In this document: piece by piece, positions 35,189 to 43,094 of the stretch | How the letters are laid out: each line of letters starts with the position of its first letter | Numbering within the stretch: position 1 is the first letter of the stretch | DNA from: Pseudarthrobacter sp. SSS035 | GTDB taxonomy: Bacteria; Actinomycetota; Actinomycetes; Actinomycetales; Micrococcaceae | Reading direction: 5' to 3' | DNA: 64,000 bases | NCBI RefSeq assembly: GCF_023273875.1 | Contig: NZ_CP096882.1 | Coordinates: forward strand, 2,170,001 to 2,234,000 | Notes under the pieces: model-generated | Databases searched by the model: none | Seen by the model: only the letters and a program-made list of their open reading frames with translations | Told to the model about the DNA's origin: nothing | Position numbers and translations under genes: made by a program

Positions 35189-36415
35189 ATGCGTACATTC
35201 GGCGTCGAGGAAGAGCTCCTGATCGTTGATCCGGACACGGGGGAGCCGCTTGCCCTCGCGGACGCGATGCTGTCCGGCCGCCGGATGGCAGCCGACGACG
35301 CCCCGGAACGTCCCTATGCGCTGGCAGCCAAGGAAAAAACCGCCCACGACGACTGGACTGGCCTGACTGCCGAGCTGAAGCTTGAGCAGATCGAAACCCA
35401 GACCCGTCCCTGCCTCGAGTACGCAGAACTGCTGCAGCAGATCCGGGCTGGCCGGCTGCTGGCGGACCAGGCGGCCACCAAGAACGGTGCAAGGGTTGCC
35501 GCGCTGGCCACGTCTCCGTTTGGCCTTGCGAGCCACACCACTCCGGACGCCCGCTATGCCCGGATGCTGGAACGCTTCGGCCTGACGGCGCAGGAGCAGC
35601 TGACCTGCGGCTTCCACGTCCACACGTTCATCGAATCCAAGGACGAGGGCGTGGCCGTGCTGGACAGGATCCGGGACAAGCTGGCAGTGCTCACGGCACT
35701 GAGCGCAAATTCGCCGTTCTGGAACGGGATGCCCACAGGATTCGAGAGCTACCGAACCCAGGCCTGGAACCGCTGGCCTATGTCCGGCCCTTCGGCCATT
35801 TTCAGCACGTACTCCGCATATCGGAGGGTGGTCACGCGTCTGCTGGACAGTGGCGTGCTGCTGGATGAAGGCATGATCTACTTTGACGCCCGACTGTCCC
35901 GGAACCACCCCACGGTTGAGGTCCGCGTGGCCGACGTCTGCCTCCGCGCCGAGGACGCTGCCCTGATCGCGGTGCTGGTGCGGGCCTTGGTCGAATCGGC
36001 CAGCCGTGAATGGCGCGACGGCGTGGAGCCGGCCCCGGTGCCCACGGTGCTGCTGCGGATGGCGGCATGGCAGGCGAGCAGCAGTGGCCTGAGCGGTGAG
36101 TTGCTGGATTTTGGCACGTTCAGGCCGGCGCCGGCCGTCGACGTGGTGCGATCCTTGGTGGACTATCTGGCTCCGGTCCTCGCCGAGCAGGACGAACTTT
36201 CCCTAGCCCGGCAGGGCGTCGAGGATATCATTGCCCGCGGCACCGGCTCCACCGAACAGCGCAGGGTGCGGGACGCGGTGATGGAAGAATCGGCGCCCGA
36301 CGACGGCGGGCTGGGGGCCGTGGTTGCCCACGCCGTGCGTGTCACGATGCGCGGCACCTCCGGGTTGCGTGAGGCGGACGAGGTCCCGGAGCTGCTGCGC
36401 GTACGCCTGTCCTGA
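35189..36415 (+). CDS. Carboxylate-amine ligase, YbdK/glutamate-cysteine ligase 2 family
   Basis: A 408-residue ATP-dependent ligase. Signature: MRTFGVEEELLIVDPDTGEP at the start, ELKLEQIETQTRP, GFHVHTFIES, and SRNHPTVEVRVADVC. E. coli YbdK has weak gamma-glutamyl-cysteine activity; in mycothiol-using actinobacteria its true role is uncertain. ATG at 35189 is preferred because the family begins with the FGVEEE strand. It is 64 bases after the MurA-like gene, perhaps with its own promoter. Confidence 0.88.
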   Translation: MRTFGVEEELLIVDPDTGEPLALADAMLSGRRMAADDAPERPYALAAKEKTAHDDWTGLTAELKLEQIETQTRPCLEYAELLQQIRAGRLLADQAATKNGARVAALATSPFGLASHTTPDARYARMLERFGLTAQEQLTCGFHVHTFIESKDEGVAVLDRIRDKLAVLTALSANSPFWNGMPTGFESYRTQAWNRWPMSGPSAIFSTYSAYRRVVTRLLDSGVLLDEGMIYFDARLSRNHPTVEVRVADVCLRAEDAALIAVLVRALVESASREWRDGVEPAPVPTVLLRMAAWQASSSGLSGELLDFGTFRPAPAVDVVRSLVDYLAPVLAEQDELSLARQGVEDIIARGTGSTEQRRVRDAVMEESAPDDGGLGAVVAHAVRVTMRGTSGLREADEVPELLRVRLS

Positions 36416-36447
36416 GTTCTCCCTGAGGCTTTGTGCGAAAAACCTTT

Positions 36448-36510
36448 GCGCGAACTGGCAGATAATGCCCTGTTTGCCCGTTTTTGGGGTCATTATCTGC
36501 CCGTTCGAGC
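36448..36510. repeat. REP-like inverted repeat, family A
   Basis: Left arm GCGCGAACTGGCAGATAATG, right arm the near-complement ending at 36510, with a T/G-rich loop. It lies between convergent genes, and arms are shared with 39805-39867 and 17393-17455. Confidence 0.8.
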
Positions 36511-36521
36511 CAGCCCCAGCG

Positions 36522-37175
36522 TCAACGCCTGGGGAGTGCGTCCGAGTGGTCTTCGGAGGGAGCCATGGGTTCCTCGTAGCGCATCAGCTGGACACCCACC
36601 GCGGTCTCCACCAGGTAGAAAGCGAACGGCGGAATATCCTTCGTGCCAGCCAGGATTGCAGCAAAGACGGGAGCACTGGCGGCCGCCGTGATGCCAGTCC
36701 AGGGTTTCAGCGGTAAGAGCAGCAGCCCCGCCCCCAGGGCCGCGAGCCCGCCGATATGCAGCCCTGAATATGTAAGGAACGGCCAGTTGGAACCCCGCCG
36801 ATACGCGAACCTCTCCAGGTCCGAGGCGCGGTCCGCGAGGGCCACAACGAACAAGGGCGCGCCTGCCAGCAGGGCGGCTGCTGCGCCGGCGGCCAGCGTC
36901 TTGGCGGGGTCGGTGCCGGGGCCGTAGCGGATGGATTGGGCGAACCGGGCAAATCCGACGGGAACAGCCATTGTCCCGGCGGCTGCCAGGAATTGTCCGG
37001 CAACCCAGAGGCTGCGGTGGCGCTCCAGCATGGCCAGCCTGGCTGCCGGGTCGCGGGTGGCGTGCACATTCCCCACGAAGGAGATTCCGAGTCCCCAGCA
37101 AGCGCCGGCCGCGACGATGACTGCTCCGGCCTTTCGATAAGGCCTGCTGCCCTGCACTGGCTGGGTTCCGTTCAT
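36522..37175 (-). CDS. Membrane protein of unknown function
   Basis: A 217-residue protein with about six hydrophobic segments (for example AGAVIVAAGACWGLGISFVG and AAAALLAGAPLFVVALAD) and short basic loops. The conserved-looking loop GNVHATRDPAARLAMLERHR follows segment 1. No family recognised. It is followed downstream by a family A repeat, and separated from lysE by a degenerate hairpin, so it is probably a single-gene unit. Confidence 0.7.
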   Translation of the reverse strand: MNGTQPVQGSRPYRKAGAVIVAAGACWGLGISFVGNVHATRDPAARLAMLERHRSLWVAGQFLAAAGTMAVPVGFARFAQSIRYGPGTDPAKTLAAGAAAALLAGAPLFVVALADRASDLERFAYRRGSNWPFLTYSGLHIGGLAALGAGLLLLPLKPWTGITAAASAPVFAAILAGTKDIPPFAFYLVETAVGVQLMRYEEPMAPSEDHSDALPRR

Positions 37176-37268
37176 GGCTGGCTCCCGGTACGGCGGATGC
37201 GTTGGCCCAGCAACATCGCGGTGGTGACCATGAAGCTACGCCGCCCTGCCGCCGAGGTCAACGGAAGT

Positions 37269-37330
37269 GCTCGAACGGGCAGATATGGCCCGGTTCTTCG
37301 CTGTGAGGGGCCCCAAGTGTCCGTTCGCGC
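37269..37330. repeat. Degenerate inverted repeat, mixed family A/B arms
   Basis: Left arm resembles family A (CGAACGGGCAGATATGGCC); right arm is family B (complement reads GGCGCGAACGGACACTTGGG). The two arms still pair at 17 of 23 positions. Lies 15 bases after the lysE stop codon. Confidence 0.6.
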
Positions 37331-37345
37331 CAAGAGACGACGACG

Positions 37346-37969
37346 TCATGCACCGACAGCCAGGCGCACACCCAGCGTGAGCATGACCGCTGCGACGAGT
37401 CCGTCCAGGATGCGCCACGAGGCGGGCCGCGCGAAGAACGGCCGAAGGACCCTGGCCCCGAAACCCAGCGCGCTGAACCAGGCGATGCTGGCGGCGATGG
37501 CTCCGGCCCCGAACCACCACTGCAAATCCTGCGCCTGCTGGTTGGCCACCGATCCGAGCAGCAGCACAGTGTCCAAGTAGACGTGCGGGTTGAGCCACGT
37601 CAGGGCCAGCACCGTGCTGAGGGCGGCGCCGAGGCCGACGGCGGGCTGCCGCCCCGACGCCGTTAGCGCTCCCGGGCGAACCGCCCGGCGCGCCGCCATT
37701 ACGCCGTAGCCCACAAGGAAGGCGGCGCCGGCAAACCGGACCACGTCTACGATCACGGGACTCGACTGGAGCAGCGCCCCGACTCCAGCGATGCCCGCCG
37801 CGATGAGCAGCGCATCCGAGACGCTGCAGACCAGGACGACGGCGGCCACATGCTCACCGCGGATTCCCTGCCGGAGGACAAAGGCGTTCTGGCTGCCGAT
37901 GGCCACGATGAGGGCGAGGCCCGTGCCGAAGCCCAGCGCGGTGGGGCCGATAAGTGCAGTCAGTTCCAT
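37346..37969 (-). CDS. lysE: LysE/ArgO-type basic amino acid exporter
   Basis: A 207-residue inner-membrane exporter with six segments. The family start GFGTGLALIVAIGSQNAFVLRQG and the later LALTWLNPHVYLDTVLLLGS are characteristic of the lysine/arginine exporters (LysE/ArgO) rather than the broader RhtB group. ATG at 37969 is used, with TTG at 37978 as an alternative. It is divergent from a LysG/ArgP-type activator, the standard arrangement for induction by excess lysine or arginine. Confidence 0.9.
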   Translation of the reverse strand: MELTALIGPTALGFGTGLALIVAIGSQNAFVLRQGIRGEHVAAVVLVCSVSDALLIAAGIAGVGALLQSSPVIVDVVRFAGAAFLVGYGVMAARRAVRPGALTASGRQPAVGLGAALSTVLALTWLNPHVYLDTVLLLGSVANQQAQDLQWWFGAGAIAASIAWFSALGFGARVLRPFFARPASWRILDGLVAAVMLTLGVRLAVGA

Positions 37970-38004
37970 ATCCTCCAACGTACGGGCGGACGTATGATTA
38001 CTCC

Positions 38005-38022
38005 AGCTAAATATTCTTAGCT
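38005..38022. promoter_or_regulatory. Candidate LysG/ArgP operator
   Basis: AGCTAA-ATATTC-TTAGCT, perfect 6-bp arms, in the 69-base gap between lysE and lysG. Confidence 0.6.
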
Positions 38023-38038
38023 CTATTAAGGAAAGCTA

Positions 38039-38941
38039 ATGAAGATGTTCCAGTTCGAGCAGCTCCGTACCTTCGCGGCCGTCGTGGATGAGGGGACGCT
38101 CGAGGCGGCGGCCCGCAGCCTGTACGTCACGCCGTCGGCCATTTCCCAGCGGCTCAAGGCGATGGAGGACGCGGCCGGCCAGATCCTGTTGCAGCGCACA
38201 AACCCTGCCCGGCCCACACCAGCCGGGGAAGCCGTCCTGCGGTTCGCCCGGCAGGTCCGGCAGCTCGAATGGGACGCCCAGCAGGAGCTCGGCCAGAGCC
38301 GGCACCGGGCGACGGCGCCCATCCCCTTGGTGGTGAACGCGGACTCACTCTCCACCTGGTTCATGCCTGCCCTGGCGGGTCTTCCGGCGGATCTCGGCGC
38401 GTGCTTTGAACTCCGCAGGGAGGACGAACAGCACTCCACCCAGCTTCTGCGGACCGGATCGGTGATGGCCGCGGTAACCGCAACGCCGGAACCGGTCCAG
38501 GGCTGCAGCGTGGAACCGCTGGGTTCCCTGCGGTACCGTGCGGTGGCAAGTCCCGGCTACCTCCGGCGCTGGTGGCCCGACGTGCCGGAACTTGTTGCCG
38601 GGAGCCAGGCACCGGTGGTGGACTTTGACCGCAAGGATGACCTGCAGGACGGGTTCTTCCGCACGATGACCGGCGCGGAACTGACCGCGCCGCGGCACTA
38701 TGTGCCGTCGTCGGCCGAGTTCGCCCAGGCCATCCGGCTGGGACTGGGATGGGGGCTGCTGCCGGAGCAACAGTGCCTGGCAGACGTCCGCAGCGGCGCC
38801 CTCGTGGAGCTGGCCTCCGCGAACCCCGTTGATGTGTCCTTGTACTGGCAGCGCTGGAAGATCGACTCCCCGGTGCTCAACCAGCTGACCGCCGCCGTCC
38901 GGGAGACGGCCTCCCGGGAACTGCGCCAGCCAGGCGCCTGA
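38039..38941 (+). CDS. lysG: LysR-family activator, LysG/ArgP type
   Basis: A 300-residue LysR-type regulator: helix-turn-helix in residues 5-62 (LRTFAAVVDEGTLEAAARSL, TPSAISQRLKAMED) with the QRTNPARPT motif that marks the ArgP/LysG subgroup, and an effector domain binding basic amino acids by family analogy. A second ATG two codons on (38045) is possible; GGAAAG serves either. It drives the divergent exporter. Confidence 0.9.
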   Translation: MKMFQFEQLRTFAAVVDEGTLEAAARSLYVTPSAISQRLKAMEDAAGQILLQRTNPARPTPAGEAVLRFARQVRQLEWDAQQELGQSRHRATAPIPLVVNADSLSTWFMPALAGLPADLGACFELRREDEQHSTQLLRTGSVMAAVTATPEPVQGCSVEPLGSLRYRAVASPGYLRRWWPDVPELVAGSQAPVVDFDRKDDLQDGFFRTMTGAELTAPRHYVPSSAEFAQAIRLGLGWGLLPEQQCLADVRSGALVELASANPVDVSLYWQRWKIDSPVLNQLTAAVRETASRELRQPGA

Positions 38942-39025
38942 GCCGCCGTTTACCTCACGCGCCATTCGCCTGGCCCGGCCCCGACAGGGGATGCGTCCGG
39001 CAACGCGGCATGCCATACTCAGGCC

Positions 39026-39367
39026 GTGACGTCGTCGTACTCATTCCGGGCCGAACTGTGGCGCTATCCCGACGAATCCGGCTGGCACTTCCTGACCCTC
39101 CCGGTGGAGGTCGCCGACGACCTCCGGGAGGAGGCCGCGGTGTTCCGGAAGGGCTTCGGCTCGGTCAGAGTCACGGCGGAAATATCCGGCCACACCTGGC
39201 AGACCTCGGTCTTCCCGGACAGCAAAAGCGGCTCCTACCTGTTGCCCGTCAAGAAGACCGTCCGGGACGCGGCGGGCATCAGCGACGGGGATGAAGTGGC
39301 CGTCCGGCTCGCGATCCAAGGCGAAGACGAGGCACGTACCGGGGTACGGACAAGCGGTACTGGCTGA
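39026..39367 (+). CDS. DUF1905-domain protein
   Basis: A 113-residue protein matching DUF1905: AELWRYPDESGWHFLTLPVEVADDLR, then KGFGSVRVTAEISGHTWQTSVFPD and YLLPVKKTVRDAAGISDGD. The family has a double-psi-barrel-like fold of unknown function. The start is GTG. Its last 89 bases overlap the convergent methyltransferase gene. Confidence 0.85.
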   Translation: MTSSYSFRAELWRYPDESGWHFLTLPVEVADDLREEAAVFRKGFGSVRVTAEISGHTWQTSVFPDSKSGSYLLPVKKTVRDAAGISDGDEVAVRLAIQGEDEARTGVRTSGTG

Positions 39368-39788
39368 ACTCTGCCGGGAATGACGCTGCCAGGATCGCTT
39401 CTTCTCGAAGCACCCCGCGGTGGACTGCGCCGGAAGCCACCGGGAGGGCCGCCACCGTCCAGACATCATCGCGCAGCAGCCCAATTCCCAGGTGCGCCAG
39501 GGCCCAGCCCACGTACATCGGGTTCCGCGAAAGCGAATAGGGCCCGGCGGTCACCAATGCATCGGGCCGGGCCAACCGGGTGTTTCGGGCAGCCAGCCAC
39601 GCCCAGGTGACGATTGCGCCACCGGCCGCCATCGATGCCGCGCCGATGGTCCGTCCCAGAATGCGTGGCCCGCCGAGCCGGAGCGGCAGCAAGCGCTGAA
39701 GGGCCACGCCGGCGGCGATTCCCACCAGGTTCTGCTCGGGCAGCGGGATGTTGGACAGCAGCCGGCGCCAGTCCCGGGGACTAACCAT
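39279..39788 (-). CDS. Isoprenylcysteine carboxyl methyltransferase-type membrane protein
   Basis: A 169-residue integral membrane methyltransferase-like protein (ICMT/PEMT family). Diagnostic motif TAGPYSLSRNPMYVGWALAHLG and a C-terminal LREEAILAASFPAEFSQYRLSVPRYVPR. Two to four membrane segments. Bacterial members methylate various lipids or are uncharacterised. It overlaps DUF1905 tail to tail. Confidence 0.82.
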   Translation of the reverse strand: MVSPRDWRRLLSNIPLPEQNLVGIAAGVALQRLLPLRLGGPRILGRTIGAASMAAGGAIVTWAWLAARNTRLARPDALVTAGPYSLSRNPMYVGWALAHLGIGLLRDDVWTVAALPVASGAVHRGVLREEAILAASFPAEFSQYRLSVPRYVPRLRLGSRAGRPLHPRR

Positions 39789-39804
39789 GCTCCACCGCCT
39801 TCCA

Positions 39805-39867
39805 GCACGAACTGGCAGATAATCCCCTCAAAACGCGAGTTATAGGTCATTATCTGCCAGTTCGCGC
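39805..39867. repeat. REP-like inverted repeat, family A
   Basis: Arms GCACGAACTGGCAGATAAT and ATTATCTGCCAGTTCGCGC, 18 of 19 paired, with a 25-base loop. Sits between the methyltransferase start and metZ stop. Confidence 0.83.
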
Positions 39868-39900
39868 CAATCAAACGGAGGCTGTCGAACCCAGGTGGGG

Positions 39901-41109
39901 CTAGATGTGCTTCAAGGCCTGCTCCAGGTCTCCGATGAGGTCGTCCACGTCCTCCAGGCCCACGGACAGCCGCACCACACCGTCGCTGAGCCCGATGGCT
40001 GCGCGGCCCTCGGGACCCATAGCGCGGTGCGTGGTGGTGGCCGGATGGGTGATGAGGGACTTCGCGTCGCCCAGGTTGTTGGAGATGTCGATGATCCGCA
40101 GGGCGTCCAGCAGCGCAAAGGCGGCGTCCTTGCCGGAGCGGCCACCCGTCGTCGCAAGTTCCAGCGTGAGGACGGTGCCGCCGGCCTTCATCTGCTTGGC
40201 GGCGAGCTCGTACTGCGGGTGGGACTTCAGCAGCGGGTACCTGACCCAGCTGACGGCGGGCTGCTGTTCGAGCCATTCGGCCAGCCGCAGCGCGGACGTG
40301 GAGGAGTGGTTCACGCGCAGCGCCATGGTCTCCAGTCCCTTGGTGAGCACCCAGGCGTTGAACGCGGAGAGGGCCGGGCCGGTGTGCCGCATGAGCTGCT
40401 TGACCGGGCCGTCAATGAATTCCTTGGTGCCCAGGATGGCGCCGCCCAGGACGCGTCCCTGGCCGTCGATGTGCTTCGTGCCGGAGTACACAATCACGTC
40501 CGCGCCCAGCTGGCCGCAGCGCTGCAGCAGGGGAGTGGCAAAGACATTGTCGACGACGACGGTGGCCCCGGCGGCGTGCGCCAGCTCGCTGACCGCGGCG
40601 ATGTCCACGATTTCCTGCATCGGGTTGGACGGGGATTCGAAGAACACTGCGGTGGTGGGCTCCGACAGTGCGGCCGCCCATTGCTGGAGGTCCGGGCCGT
40701 CCACAAACACGGTTTCCACGCCCCAGCGCGGCAGGATCTCGTTCAGGATCACAAAGCAGGAGCCGAACAGTGAGCGCGCGGCAACCACCCGGTCCCCGGC
40801 CGCCAACAGGGCGCCCAGGGCCGTGAACACCGCTGACATGCCCGATGCCGTCGCAAAGCACGCTTCGGTGCCTTCGAGCAGGCGGAGGCGTTCCTGGAAA
40901 GTGGCCACGGACGGGTTGCCGTACCGGGAGTAGACGAAGCGTTCGTCCTCGCCGGTGAAGGCGCGCTCGGCGGCGGCAGCGGACTCGTAGACGAAGCCCG
41001 AGTTCAGGAAGACCGGCTCCGTGGTCTCCTGGAAGTTGGTACGGTCCAGCCCGCCGCGGACCGCCTGCGTCTCGGCGCTCCAGCCGGCGGCGTCTGGGTT
41101 GAACGTCAC
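39901..41109 (-). CDS. metZ: O-succinylhomoserine sulfhydrylase
   Basis: A 402-residue PLP enzyme of the Cys/Met metabolism family that makes homocysteine from an O-acyl-homoserine and sulfide. The PLP lysine is in VYSGTKHIDGQGRVLGG; other family marks are YSRYGNPSVATFQERL and SLGDA-type NLGDAKSLITHPATTTH. GTG at 41109 overlaps the rhodanese gene's stop by 4 nt; the frame extends upstream to 41619 but only inside the rhodanese gene. It is third gene of an operon behind a SAM riboswitch, which fits methionine feedback. O-acetyl specificity cannot be excluded. Confidence 0.9.
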   Translation of the reverse strand: MTFNPDAAGWSAETQAVRGGLDRTNFQETTEPVFLNSGFVYESAAAAERAFTGEDERFVYSRYGNPSVATFQERLRLLEGTEACFATASGMSAVFTALGALLAAGDRVVAARSLFGSCFVILNEILPRWGVETVFVDGPDLQQWAAALSEPTTAVFFESPSNPMQEIVDIAAVSELAHAAGATVVVDNVFATPLLQRCGQLGADVIVYSGTKHIDGQGRVLGGAILGTKEFIDGPVKQLMRHTGPALSAFNAWVLTKGLETMALRVNHSSTSALRLAEWLEQQPAVSWVRYPLLKSHPQYELAAKQMKAGGTVLTLELATTGGRSGKDAAFALLDALRIIDISNNLGDAKSLITHPATTTHRAMGPEGRAAIGLSDGVVRLSVGLEDVDDLIGDLEQALKHI

Positions 41110-41519
41110 TTGGCTATTCCCAGGTTGGTGGGCAGGCCGCGGTTCTTCCAGCCGTTGACGGTGCGCTCGCCGTAGCGGTCCGGCTCGCCTTCGAAACCCT
41201 CCAGGACGTTGTAGGAGGTGAAGCCGGCCTGCGTCGCGGCGATGGCGGCGGCGATGGAGCGCTGGCCCGAGCGGCAGAGGAAGACCAGCTCCGCGCCGTC
41301 GTCCTCCGGCGCCTGCTGCGTCAGGTCGGTGATGAAATCCGGGTTGGGGATGCCGCCCGGGAACGTCCACGGGATGAACAGGGGATCGTTGTCCGTGGCC
41401 TTCGTGTCCGGGATGCCGATGTGGGCCCATTCGCCTTCGGTCCGGACATCCACCAGGATGGCGCCCCGTTCGAGTTTGGCCCAGGCTTCCTGCGGGGTGA
41501 GGTCTCCGGCGTAGCTCAC
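41106..41519 (-). CDS. Rhodanese-like sulfurtransferase
   Basis: A 137-residue single rhodanese domain with ILVDVRTEGEW and the active-site loop CRSGQRS containing the persulfide Cys. It starts with GTG overlapping the DUF1737 gene's stop and ends overlapping metZ. The context suggests a role in sulfur delivery for homocysteine synthesis, which is inference. Confidence 0.9.
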   Translation of the reverse strand: MSYAGDLTPQEAWAKLERGAILVDVRTEGEWAHIGIPDTKATDNDPLFIPWTFPGGIPNPDFITDLTQQAPEDDGAELVFLCRSGQRSIAAAIAATQAGFTSYNVLEGFEGEPDRYGERTVNGWKNRGLPTNLGIAK

Positions 41520-41773
41520 GCGTGGCCCTCGCCGTCGAAATCGAGGTCATCCACGGCGGAGGCGACGGCGGCGTCAGCGGTGGCGATGGCCGACGGGAGG
41601 ATGAGTGCCTGCGCAACAATCACAACGCCGCCGTTGGACGTCGCGGCCGGGCTGCCGTGCAGGACATACCCTTCGGCCAGGGCAGTGGAAATACGTTCAC
41701 AGAATGACCTGTCATCCGGCCCGGTGACAAGCCGGTACGACAGTTTCTCTTCAGGGGCGGGTGCGTCAGACAC
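41516..41773 (-). CDS. DUF1737-domain protein
   Basis: An 85-residue protein: YRLVTGPDDRSFCERISTAL and EGYVLHGSPAATSNGG mark DUF1737. The C-terminal 35 residues are Ala/Asp-rich. It is first gene of the SAM-riboswitch operon; GTG start behind AAGGAG. Function unknown; coupling to rhodanese and metZ points to sulfur metabolism. Confidence 0.83.
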   Translation of the reverse strand: MSDAPAPEEKLSYRLVTGPDDRSFCERISTALAEGYVLHGSPAATSNGGVVIVAQALILPSAIATADAAVASAVDDLDFDGEGHA

Positions 41774-41817
41774 GACGGAACTCCTTCTTTCACGCTTGCA
41801 GCTCGAATGGGTCGATA

Positions 41818-41905
41818 TGCCGAGTATTCACCTGAGGCACCCCGCCGCGAAAGGGAGGGTTGCCGACCGGCCAGTCAGGGCTTGGCGCCGGTTCTCATTA
41901 CTCCC
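41818..41905 (-). ncRNA. S-adenosylmethionine riboswitch (SAM-IV-like)
   Basis: Read on the minus strand: TAATGAGAACCGGCGCCAAG, then ACTGGCCGGTCGGCAACCCT, CGCGGCGGGGTGCC and CTCAGGTGAATACTC. The core CGCCAAGC...GGCAACCCTCC...GGGGTGCC...GGTGA agrees with the actinobacterial SAM-IV consensus. It lies 45 bases ahead of the DUF1737-rhodanese-metZ operon. Confidence 0.8.
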
Positions 41906-42027
41906 CAAAAACGTAACATCCGGCCCGCCCGGCCGCACCGCCGCCGTCGTCATGTTCCGTAACCAACGCGTTTTTCCGTGATCCCGCCGTGCTTCCGTAA
42001 CGCCGGCGCCGACGGGACAATCGGGTC

Positions 42028-42522
42028 ATGGGGAACATTCAGGGGCGTTCGTTGACGGGCGCCTGGGCACGCGTTTTGGCTGTGACGTTGTGCGCTGTGC
42101 CGGTGCTGGTGGGGGTGACAGGCTGCCGGAACATTTTCGCGCCGCCGCCCTGCATGCCGCCGGAGTTTTCCGTCTCGCCTGCCGCCGCGAAACCCGGCGA
42201 CCAGGTCAGCGTCAGCGCCCCGGATACCACCTGCGATGCCCGCTACGGCACCGACGCGCAGGTCCAGGTGACGGTCAAGGACGCGACCGGTACCGCGGTG
42301 CTGGAAGAACTCGCTCCCATGTCCGACGACGGCGGCTTCACTTTCGTGTTCACCGTCCCGGCTGGCGTGGCTCCCGGGAAGGCCGGGGTCACCGCTTACC
42401 CGTACAACCTGGACTGGTGCGACGACACAGGGGTGAACAACCGGGCGGCTCCGGGGGCGCCGGCACTGGTCCGGGTTTCCTGCGCGGAACGCCTGGTGCC
42501 GCTGGTGGTCCTGGGCGGCTGA
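42028..42522 (+). CDS. Probable lipoprotein of unknown function
   Basis: A 164-residue secreted protein: signal peptide with hydrophobic core VLAVTLCAVPVLVGVTG and lipobox VGVTGC (Cys 33). The mature part looks like an immunoglobulin-type beta sandwich (FSVSPAAAKPGDQVSVSAPD) with paired Cys residues (CMPPEF, TTCDARY, DWCDD, RVSCAER). Monocistronic. Confidence 0.78.
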   Translation: MGNIQGRSLTGAWARVLAVTLCAVPVLVGVTGCRNIFAPPPCMPPEFSVSPAAAKPGDQVSVSAPDTTCDARYGTDAQVQVTVKDATGTAVLEELAPMSDDGGFTFVFTVPAGVAPGKAGVTAYPYNLDWCDDTGVNNRAAPGAPALVRVSCAERLVPLVVLGG

Positions 42523-42614
42523 GGCTGATCCGCAGCTGAGGACGGGACCGATAGAGTTTACTGGGGCACCGGCCGCCGTCTCTGAAACAGCCGTCCTTGG
42601 GGGTATACACCAGC

Positions 42615-43094
42615 ATGCCAACAGCCACAGCGCCGGCCAACAATGCCAGTCCTGCCGGGCGGACACGGCTGCGGGCCGCCGTCGGACTCATCCTCACTGG
42701 TGTCCTGGCCGTCCTGGCGGCGGGACTAACCGCCGGTACCGCCCGTGCCGCTGGCACCGCACCGGAGCCGGGAAAGCCCCTGCTGGGCGTTGTCCTTGAG
42801 TGGGGCGAGGATTCGGCGCAGGGCTTCGCCGAACGGTTGGGTGCCTCACCTGCGCTGCTGGGGCACGACATTGCCCTTCCCCTCCGGTCCGACGAGGAAA
42901 ATGACATCAGGCAGTTCCTGGGGCAGGCCTCCGCCCTGGGCTCCCACGCCATGCTCACAGTGGGCCCGTCCGACCCGCTGGATCAGGTGGACGCGGCAGC
43001 CGCCCAAGCCTTTGCCAATAAAGTCCAGCAGCTCGCGGCCGGATTCCAGGGCCAGCTCCTGATCCGGTTCGCCCCGGACATGAACGCGAGCTGA
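42615..43094 (+). pseudogene. GH26-like/OpgC-like protein, N-terminal fragment (frameshifted)
   Basis: The first 159 residues of a gene broken by one missing base. A signal/membrane segment (RAAVGLILTGVLAVLAAGLT) is followed by the start of a GH26-like barrel (GVVLEWGEDSAQG) up to LLIRFAPDMNAS, where TGA follows. In GH26 enzymes this motif continues as a Trp and normally reads HEMNG with a catalytic Glu; here it is Asp. Adding one base after 43093 gives TGG-ACG and continues the frame of the next piece as W-T-Q-W-G. ATG at 42615 is chosen over TTG at 42597. Confidence 0.8.

Noticed and set aside
39901..41619. 572-codon version of MetZ
   Set aside because: The extra 170 codons lie in another frame over the rhodanese gene and show no family pattern; GTG at 41109 overlaps the previous stop as expected.
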